NCBI GenBank assembly: GCA_030424825.1
Contig: JAUHWE010000415.1
Span: 1-5,012, forward strand
Direction of reading: 5' to 3'
From: Verrucomicrobiia bacterium
GTDB taxonomy: Bacteria; Verrucomicrobiota; Verrucomicrobiia; Opitutales; Opitutaceae
DNA length: 5,012 bases
Under the pieces are notes generated by a model. The model made no database searches. It saw only the letters and a program-made list of their open reading frames with translations, and had not been told where the DNA came from. Positions 1 to 5,012 of the stretch are shown piece after piece (the stretch's first letter is position 1; every line of letters starts with the position of its first letter). The position numbers and the translations under genes were made by a program.

Positions 1-2390
1 CGATCAGCAACATCTGTCGAACCTGCAGTGCTGTTAACGACCCAAGAATTGATAAGCGTAAGGTTTCCAAGGTTCAGAATCCCTCCGCCATCTTTTCCTT
101 CTTTCCCAAAATCGCTCTCCGCCTCGGAATCGCCATCCGAAGCTTTTCCGTTGGTGAATACCACATTCATGAAGGCCGCAGACGAATGCTCATTCAAGCT
201 CAGCAGACGAGAGTTTTCTCCACCATTAATTACAATGGAATTGGAATCGTCGTAAGCGTCCACGATGATGCCGTCGCTATCGACGATCTCGAGCTCGCCT
301 AGAGTGAGTTCGATCGAGCGATTCCCCGCGGAAAAAACCGTGGGATCGAACAAAATCCGAGCGCCCAGTTCGGAATGCTCAAGAAGCGCTTCGCGGAGCG
401 AAAGCAAACCGTCGTCGGCAACGCTATCCAATGCCGTCGTCACATAGTAGGATGGACCTACCTCCACTGCGCCCACGTCCCACAATCCATCTACAAGGAT
501 ATAACCTCGCTGATCAGAATTGCCGCCCACCAGGCTTCTGCCCGCATTTATCACCGGCGAACCCGCAAACGGATACCGCGTTTGAGTCCAACCACCATAA
601 TAGCCTAAAGGAGATAGCCGTATAGGCTCCTCTTCGCCCGTTACATCGCCCTCGGCGTCGAAGAGACCCAGATCTTCGGCCGTGCCGGATCCCACGAAAT
701 TGTGCCCCCGGGAGACAAAACTAGTGGGCGCGTTTTCAAGATCATCCTGCACGACCTGGATATCGGACGGGCTATTATCACGCAAAATAGATCCTTCCAA
801 GGTCGCGGTGCTCACCGCGCTCACCACGGCTCCACCGGATTCCGAAACGTTTTCCGTCACGGTCGATTGATGAAGCCAGGTTCGCGAGTGTCCCATATAC
901 ACAGCGGCGGCTGTTCCCGCTTTATTGTCATGTATCGTCGTCCGAGAAATCGGCATCCCATAGTCTTCTCCTACCAAGAACATCGCTCCACCTTTTTCTC
1001 CGGCTTCGTTTAGCGAAAAGGTTGAATTCAAAATCAGACCTTCCCCTTCCCCATTCGCATACAGCCCTCCGCCATGGGTCGTCGCTCTGTTTCTTGTAAG
1101 GAAGCAACCGAAGAGCTCTGTAAAGAAACCACCTCCGTAAATGCCGCCCCCATGGGTGCTTTCGCAATCGGTGACTTCGCTTCGTACCAGCCTTAGCTTT
1201 GAATCAAAAGCGGAAAAGATTCCTCCGCCGCCGTTCGCCTGCGAAGGATGCAAATTAAAAGTACGGCAACGGCGGATCTCGCAATCGAAGAGAACTAGAA
1301 TTTCCCTATTGAAAATACCACCGCCGCCAACGTTTTGAGCATCACCTGTTCCTCCATCATACACGCCATCGACGATGTTCAGGTTGTAGAAGACCACTTC
1401 CTGCGTCAGCTCTGACTCGCCATCATCCACGAGAAAACAACGCGTTTCCCATTCATCCGGTTTATCATCTCCGTTGGATCGACCGCTAATCGTGATGGCA
1501 GCCGCGAGGCTTGAAGCATCGATCGTGAGGCTCTTGTCAACCACCAGTTCGCTATTCAGCTGAATAGTCTTCCCGCTCATCGTAGGGTCAAACCGAATAC
1601 GTCCGTTGCTTTCGACACGAGCGAGTGCATCTCTCAAAGATCCCACTCCAGAATCATTCGTGTTCCAAACTAGGACATCCCCCACCCCGCCCAACGCTTT
1701 CACAGAATCCGGGCTAAGAGCCGTATCGTACAATTCCAAATGGCCAATGTTGAGTGGAGAGTTCTCACTATTGTCATCGGTGAATACATAGAAAAAGTCC
1801 CCGTTTCCATCCGCGTCCGTCCCCAAACCGAAAAAGCCGTCCCGCGCCCTCGGCTCAGATTCAAAGAGCAATTCGCCATTTGCGTAGACGCGATAGAAAT
1901 TGCCGTTACTCACACTCACCACGAGACGCTGCCATTTTGTAGGATCAAACAGCGGTCCCGTAACTCCTACCTCCACCTGATAGAAGCGGTTGTCTGTCGA
2001 GATGTAAAGATTCCCGTCCACCGCATTGGTTCGATCCGTCTGATAGAAATTCCGATAGAGTCCCTCGCTGGAAAGCGGGCTGAAAAAATCATATACCAAG
2101 GTATAGTCGTTAATCTTCATCTCCCCTGCTTCCGGAGCTATTTGGTGATTCACTCTCACCCGATTCTCTGGACCTAGCACTGTAGCGATCACTCCACTAC
2201 GAGAGTTTCCGCTAGGGTCTGCCGACGAAGCCGAGAAGCTAGGTGCCTGCCCCTCGAAAACCAAGTCCTGCCCTACCGTGGCCTTGCCCGGATTCTCCGG
2301 ATCGTCGAAATCCCAAACGCCGACTTGGGCAATCGTTGAATTAAAGGTGAACAGGTTAAGAGCTACAGCCGCGATAAAGGACTTTTTCAT
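1..2390 (-). CDS. Secreted LamG / CSLREA-type beta-helix surface protein (C-terminus off window)
   Basis: One frame stays open for 796 codons from the ATG at 2388-2390 to the left edge, so the C-terminus is missing. Seen in the protein: a Sec signal peptide (MKKSFIAAVALNLF, likely cleaved after STIA at residue 21); a LamG / concanavalin-like domain at about 22-235, with an acidic DADGNGD loop at 192-198 and a closing strand ending LELYDTALS; a CSLREA-like head at about 238-292 (NTNDSGVGSLRDALA, then IRFDP and LTIDAS); a glycine-rich parallel beta-helix at about 295-560 with GGGI/GGGL/GGA turns; and a tail at 562-645 (GHNFVG, GSPVINAG, DQRG, DVGAVEVG) matching the choice-of-anchor Q pattern. 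A second CSLREA-like head follows at 648-712 (GLLSLREALLE, ILFDP), with more helix to the edge. Family members are large exported proteins, with adhesion or glycan binding often proposed. Its exact function is unknown. The start is supported by the signal peptide; the ribosome site (GGAAA, 4 bases away) is weak. The C-terminal anchor cannot be seen. Confidence 0.85.
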   Translation of the reverse strand, partial: MKKSFIAAVALNLFTFNSTIAQVGVWDFDDPENPGKATVGQDLVFEGQAPSFSASSADPSGNSRSGVIATVLGPENRVRVNHQIAPEAGEMKINDYTLVYDFFSPLSSEGLYRNFYQTDRTNAVDGNLYISTDNRFYQVEVGVTGPLFDPTKWQRLVVSVSNGNFYRVYANGELLFESEPRARDGFFGLGTDADGNGDFFYVFTDDNSENSPLNIGHLELYDTALSPDSVKALGGVGDVLVWNTNDSGVGSLRDALARVESNGRIRFDPTMSGKTIQLNSELVVDKSLTIDASSLAAAITISGRSNGDDKPDEWETRCFLVDDGESELTQEVVFYNLNIVDGVYDGGTGDAQNVGGGGIFNREILVLFDCEIRRCRTFNLHPSQANGGGGIFSAFDSKLRLVRSEVTDCESTHGGGIYGGGFFTELFGCFLTRNRATTHGGGLYANGEGEGLILNSTFSLNEAGEKGGAMFLVGEDYGMPISRTTIHDNKAGTAAAVYMGHSRTWLHQSTVTENVSESGGAVVSAVSTATLEGSILRDNSPSDIQVVQDDLENAPTSFVSRGHNFVGSGTAEDLGLFDAEGDVTGEEEPIRLSPLGYYGGWTQTRYPFAGSPVINAGRSLVGGNSDQRGYILVDGLWDVGAVEVGPSYYVTTALDSVADDGLLSLREALLEHSELGARILFDPTVFSAGNRSIELTLGELEIVDSDGIIVDAYDDSNSIVINGGENSRLLSLNEHSSAAFMNVVFTNGKASDGDSEAESDFGKEGKDGGGILNLGNLTLINSWVVNSTAGSTDVAD

Positions 2391-2400
2391 GCGATTTCCG

Positions 2401-2568
2401 ATTGGGAACGAGTTAATGGATAAGGTGAATTAATCGAACGTTCCCCTTAAAACACAAGGAAGCATTTTAAGAATGAAATTCTAGGTAACCCGCTAAAAAT
2501 AGAAGGTCAATTCCCATAAGCCATATCACTCATGGAAAGACGCAATCGGAAACGAGCTCGTTCCCAAT
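2401..2568. repeat. 12-base inverted-repeat pair flanking the promoter area
   Basis: ATTGGGAACGAG at 2401-2412 is repeated exactly in inverse orientation as CTCGTTCCCAAT at 2557-2568, with 144 bases between the arms. The GGGAACG core appears a third time, inverted, at 2439-2445 (CGTTCCC), inside the palindrome GAACGTTC at 2436-2443. The left arm ends only 11 bases upstream of the beta-helix gene's start codon. The repeats are directly visible; a role as paired binding sites is inference. Confidence 0.55.
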
Positions 2569-2570
2569 GA
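2543..2570. promoter_or_regulatory. Candidate operator, imperfect 28-base palindrome
   Basis: The centre AACGAGCTCGTT (2551-2562) is a perfect 12-base palindrome. Extending to 14-base half-sites, the left half (CAATCGGAAACGAG) agrees at 10 of 14 positions with the reverse complement of the right half (CTCGTTCCCAATGA). A symmetric site with AACG/CGTT halves is the sort of target bound by dimeric helix-turn-helix repressors, including LacI-family proteins. It lies about 150 bases upstream of the beta-helix start and 280 bases upstream of the hydrolase start, so it could serve either. No regulator gene is in the window, and binding is not shown. Confidence 0.3.
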
Positions 2571-2611
2571 ATTCCCTCAAGGCCCCCAAAGATGACATGG
2601 GAGCAGTTGTC

Positions 2612-2819
2612 AGTCGTGAGCGATCACGCTAACGGTTCCCGCGTCATTGCAGCCAATCACCCCTTCCTCCCCGCTTTGATCCGTGCGAAACGGCTCTCCC
2701 GCTTACCGGACGCCCATCTCGTGAGGAACGCAACCTGTCCTTTTCTTTGGGTTGCCTTTGAGGGCCGCTTGCCTTCCAATCCCGTCCAGTTCTTGCCCGG
2801 TGGCTTCGTCCGTGCCGGG
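2612..2819 (+). promoter_or_regulatory. Possible structured 5' leader of the hydrolase gene
   Basis: Four small hairpins occur in sequence on the plus strand before the hydrolase start: CGTGA-GCGA-TCACG at 2615-2628 (perfect 5-bp stem closed by a GNRA-type GCGA tetraloop), CCGT-GCGAA-ACGG at 2681-2693, GCAACC/GGTTGC at 2730-2755 (6 bp, 14-base loop), and CCCGG/CCGGG at 2796-2819 (5 bp plus two possible G-U pairs). The last ends 29 bases before the ATG. I match none of this to a known riboswitch class. Each stem is short, and some could occur by chance. Confidence 0.22.
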
Positions 2820-2848
2820 AATCCGATTTTCCAAACCGTTTATTACCC

Positions 2849-3880
2849 ATGAATTCACACTTAATCGCTAATCTCTCTCGTCGAAACATGCTCAAAACGC
2901 TCGGCGTCGCTGGCGCGGCCCTGGGGACTGGGTCCGTGATTTCAAGCCCGTCGCTAGGAGCGAAGGCACCGAAAGGCTCAGGCAAGAACAATCAGAATCC
3001 CTGGATCTACGCCTTCACCATCGGGGACGTGGAAGCCTGGTCAATCAGCGACGGCTTTCTGGATATTGGACAGGGGCTGAACCTGATGTATCCAGAGTCT
3101 GAGCGCGGTGAAATGAAAAAGGCACTGGAGGAGCGCTTCGAGCCCACGAGTTCGCTGCAAATGTATATCAACATTCTGGTGCTCCGCCGGGACAAGGAAG
3201 TGATTATTTTCGATGCGGGATTCGGCATCGTCGACCACCCGGACCGCGGCTGGCTGATCGAAGGCCTGGAGCGCATTGGAATCAAACGGGCGGACGTCAC
3301 CGCTGCCTTCTTGAGCCACACGCATGGCGATCACATGGCAGGCTTTATCGCCCCGGATGAAACGCCGATGTTTCCCAACGCGGCCATCTACAGCACACCG
3401 GAAGAGCGTTCTTTCTGGATGCAGAAAACGCACGACTTCTCCCGAACAAAGCGCGATCGCAAGGCGCTGGACCGCATGGTCGAGGTGGCCCAGAAGCGTT
3501 TCGAATTGCTCGCGAGCCAGATTCAGCCATCGCCCACTGGCAGCGAAATGTTCGGCGGGCTAGTGACCGTTGAGGACGGCTTTGGACACTCGCCCGGTCA
3601 CGCCATGTATCGAATTTCCTCGGCGGGAGAAACGCTGCTCAACATTACGGACATCGCCCACAGCGACATACTCATGTTCCGCAATCCCAAATGGGTGATC
3701 GGCTGGGACCACGACATGGGCCAGGCGGTCGAAACGCGCCGCCGCGTCTTCAAGCAAGCGGCTTTGCAGCGGACGCCTTGCTTCGGGTTTCACGTTCCGT
3801 GGCCCGGGCTCGGGGGCATCGTCCAACGCGGCTCCGAGGAATCCTACGACTGGGCGCCGCGCCGCCTTTTCTGGGGATAG
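2849..3880 (+). CDS. Tat-exported MBL-fold metallohydrolase, methyl parathion hydrolase-like
   Basis: This complete 343-residue protein has a twin-arginine signal at the N-terminus (SRRNMLK at 10-16, followed by an Ala/Gly-rich hydrophobic stretch to about 40), so it is probably exported folded and metal-loaded. The metallo-beta-lactamase fold is shown by FDAGFG at 121-126, HTHGDH at 157-162 (H157, H159, D161, H162), GHSPGH at 246-251 (H247), TDIAH at 267-271 (D268) and FHVPWPGLG at 314-322 (H315). All seven ligands of a dinuclear site are present. The late FPNA, SFWM and H-x-P-x-PGLG elements point to the methyl parathion hydrolase-like branch, whose members cleave phosphotriesters, lactones or other esters; the natural substrate is unknown. 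I chose the ATG at 2849 because the next Met (residue 14) would delete the twin arginines. There is no clear Shine-Dalgarno sequence. The gene is monocistronic here, divergent from its left neighbour and convergent with the right one. Fold and export are firm; the branch is likely; activity is inferred. Confidence 0.9.
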   Translation: MNSHLIANLSRRNMLKTLGVAGAALGTGSVISSPSLGAKAPKGSGKNNQNPWIYAFTIGDVEAWSISDGFLDIGQGLNLMYPESERGEMKKALEERFEPTSSLQMYINILVLRRDKEVIIFDAGFGIVDHPDRGWLIEGLERIGIKRADVTAAFLSHTHGDHMAGFIAPDETPMFPNAAIYSTPEERSFWMQKTHDFSRTKRDRKALDRMVEVAQKRFELLASQIQPSPTGSEMFGGLVTVEDGFGHSPGHAMYRISSAGETLLNITDIAHSDILMFRNPKWVIGWDHDMGQAVETRRRVFKQAALQRTPCFGFHVPWPGLGGIVQRGSEESYDWAPRRLFWG

Positions 3881-3924
3881 CTCTTAGCTTGGGGGTGATC
3901 GCGTTTCCCAATCAACGACTACGG
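3881..3924. other. Convergent intergenic gap, no clear terminator
   Basis: Only 44 bases separate the two converging stop codons. It holds a 5-bp inverted repeat TTGGG/CCCAA (3889-3893 and 3907-3911), extendable by two G-U pairs in plus-strand RNA, without a following T-run. A stronger hairpin, GGGAGCCG / CGGCTTCCC with one bulged base, lies at 3940-3968 inside the sulfatase's last codons, also without a T-run. Neither is a textbook intrinsic terminator; Rho-dependent ending or overlapping transcripts are possible. Confidence 0.4.
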
Positions 3925-5012
3925 TTAGTTTTCTCGATCGGGAGCCGCGCTCAGCCCTACGGCTTCCCATTGCTCGCGATGCCGTAGGCCATTGTCCGTA
4001 AAATCCGTGAGGGGGAGTTCAGCGTTCCATGCCGCGAGGGCGTTGCGGAGTTCGAGATGTTCGGTGCCGATCCGTTGCGGCTTCGTTTCGTCAATATCAC
4101 TTTGAAGGTCGTACACCCGGTCGGTCAGACCTTCGACCCGAAAGAGCTTGTGACCACCGGAGTGTACCGCGAGCTGGAAACCATTACCCATGCGCCAGAA
4201 AAGATGCCGGCGAGATTCGCTTTGGATTTCGTTACGCAAATACGGCAGCAGGTTAACGGAATCGCGCCGAATGGATGTATCCAACGGACGGGTCCCTGCT
4301 GCTGAGAGGGCTGTGGCCCAGGCATCGAAAGTCATGACCGGAAAATCGCAGGTGCCGCCCATCGGCAGATTGCCGGGCCACGAAACGATGTAAGGCACAC
4401 GGATACCGCCTTCGAGCAGAGTACCCTTGATCCCTCGGAAAGGAGCGTTGTTTGCGGCATTGACAGGCGTGATCCCCCCATTGTCGCTGAAAAAGAAAAT
4501 CAGAGTGTCTTCCTTTTGCCCACTGGTTTCGAGACTGTCCAACACTCGGCCGATTCCGTCGTCCATCGCCGTGACCATCGCTGCGTAGATGCGGCGATTT
4601 TTGTCCGGAATATCGGGTACCCTAGCCAGCCATTCCTCGGTGGCTTGCATAGGGGTATGGGGGGCATTGAATGCGAGATAAAGAAACCAAGGCGAGGCGT
4701 CGGCCTCCCCTTCTTCGCGAATAAAGCGAACGGCTTCATCGGTGAAAAGGTCGGTGAGGTATTCCTTGCGGCTGGACTCGCTAGGAGGTGTCTCCACCAC
4801 CGCGCCATCTGAGGACAAGGATTGCCAGGAGAGATCGGTCTTATAATAGTTGGACAGGCCACCGAGAAAACCGAAGAAAGATTGAAAACCGTGGCGCAGG
4901 GGGTGGTGATGTTCGAGCTCCCCGAGATGCCATTTGCCAATCAGGGCGGTGCGATAGTCTGCTGCGGCAAGGCTTTCCGCCAAGCACTCTTCGGTAGCAG
5001 GAAGCCCGTGAT
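3925..5012 (-). CDS. Sulfatase of the arylsulfatase (FGly, S1) family, N-terminus off window
   Basis: The frame is open from the right edge to TAA at 3925-3927, giving 361 visible residues (numbered here from the first full codon, 5010-5008). It matches type I sulfatases, which hydrolyse sulfate esters using a formylglycine made from a Cys or Ser in CxPxR/SxPxR. Visible family landmarks: GLPATEECLAESL then IGKWHLG at 24-30 (K26, H28 of the active site), AFNAPHTPM at 113-121 (H118), FFFSDNGG at 172-179 (D176 and N177, metal ligands), FRGIKGTLLEGGIRVP at 191-206 (K195, R204), and the C-terminal VYDLQSDIDET at 299-309. The first 100 or so residues, including the Asp-Asp metal pair, the FGly site and any signal peptide, are outside the window. 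Such enzymes usually desulfate glycans in the periplasm or outside the cell, and they are abundant in marine Verrucomicrobiota and Planctomycetota. The substrate cannot be told. The frame is intact, with no sign of decay. Confidence 0.93.
   Translation of the reverse strand, partial: HGLPATEECLAESLAAADYRTALIGKWHLGELEHHHPLRHGFQSFFGFLGGLSNYYKTDLSWQSLSSDGAVVETPPSESSRKEYLTDLFTDEAVRFIREEGEADASPWFLYLAFNAPHTPMQATEEWLARVPDIPDKNRRIYAAMVTAMDDGIGRVLDSLETSGQKEDTLIFFFSDNGGITPVNAANNAPFRGIKGTLLEGGIRVPYIVSWPGNLPMGGTCDFPVMTFDAWATALSAAGTRPLDTSIRRDSVNLLPYLRNEIQSESRRHLFWRMGNGFQLAVHSGGHKLFRVEGLTDRVYDLQSDIDETKPQRIGTEHLELRNALAAWNAELPLTDFTDNGLRHREQWEAVGLSAAPDREN

Larger units (their letters stand above)
2391..2848. 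other. Divergent intergenic region, no convincing gene
   Basis: This 458-base stretch separates two divergent genes and should carry both promoters. The part next to the beta-helix gene (2391-2530) is AT-richer; reading leftward it contains TTGACC near 2507 and the -10-like hexamers TAGAAT and TAAAAT, but no pair has good 16-18 base spacing, so I do not call a promoter. AGAAT-GAA-ATTCT at 2470-2482 is a perfect 5+5 inverted repeat. The part next to the hydrolase gene (2590-2848) is GC-richer and pyrimidine-rich on the plus strand, with several small hairpins. Short reading frames here have no protein-like character. Confidence 0.6.

Noticed and set aside
1740..2177. Plus-strand 145-codon frame opposite the LamG domain
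   Set aside because: It is antisense to a clearly recognisable LamG domain in an uninterrupted minus-strand frame and has no domain features of its own.
2424..2458. Possible sigma-70 promoter for the beta-helix gene (TTGTGT, 17 bases, ATTAAT, reading leftward)
   Set aside because: Only three of six and four of six positions match consensus, which is too weak to call without transcript data.
2592..2852. Plus-strand 86-codon frame overlapping the hydrolase start by ATGA
   Set aside because: The overlap resembles translational coupling, but the peptide has no recognisable motif, no strong ribosome site and no signal or membrane segment. The region reads better as non-coding leader.
2644..2991. 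Minus-strand 115-codon frame running out of the hydrolase's 5' end
   Set aside because: It overlaps the Tat signal codons antisense, and its product is an Arg/Gly/Ser-rich low-complexity sequence with no family resemblance. It looks like a shadow of the opposite strand.
3889..3911. Intrinsic terminator TTGGG/CCCAA between the convergent genes
   Set aside because: The stem has only five Watson-Crick pairs and is followed by no T-run on either strand.
4500..4940. Minus-strand 146-codon frame within the sulfatase gene
   Set aside because: It is a different frame on the same strand as the well-supported sulfatase sequence, which keeps all family motifs without a frameshift.
4981..4983. TTG codon as the start of the sulfatase
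   Set aside because: The frame stays open to the right edge, and the nine codons upstream (HGLPATEEC) continue the conserved sulfatase stretch that precedes GKWHLG, so this Leu is internal and the gene is cut by the window.

Overview
The window looks like chromosomal DNA of a polysaccharide-degrading, probably marine member of the PVC superphylum, most likely Verrucomicrobiota of the Opitutia type. This is inferred from gene content only: a large secreted LamG plus parallel beta-helix protein of the CSLREA / choice-of-anchor Q kind, an FGly-type sulfatase, and a Tat-exported metallo-beta-lactamase-fold hydrolase. Coding density is moderate and no RNA gene, transposase, CRISPR array or phage gene is visible.

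Layout: (1) positions 1-2390, minus strand, hold one uninterrupted reading frame of 796 complete codons that runs off the left edge. It encodes a signal peptide, a LamG-like domain, one complete CSLREA-headed beta-helix module with a choice-of-anchor-Q-like tail, and the start of a second such module. (2) Positions 2391-2848 form a divergent intergenic region with a perfect 12-base palindrome, a 12-base inverted-repeat pair, several copies of GGGAACG, and a series of small hairpins in front of the next gene. (3) Positions 2849-3880, plus strand, encode a complete MBL-fold hydrolase with a twin-arginine signal and all seven expected metal ligands, spaced as in methyl parathion hydrolase. (4) After a 44-base convergent gap, positions 3925-5012, minus strand, encode the C-terminal three quarters or so of a sulfatase whose N-terminus, with the catalytic FGly site, lies beyond the right edge.

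No two of these genes share a direction with a neighbour, so the window shows no operon. The common theme is the cell envelope and exterior: all three products are, or probably are, exported. A surface beta-helix protein and a sulfatase fit growth on sulfated marine glycans. The hydrolase may act on a small ester, lactone or phosphotriester in the periplasm, but nothing here ties it to the other two. I see no clearly undescribed multi-gene system. The items most worth a second look are the MPH-like active site, the modular beta-helix protein, and the structured, palindrome-bearing intergenic region.
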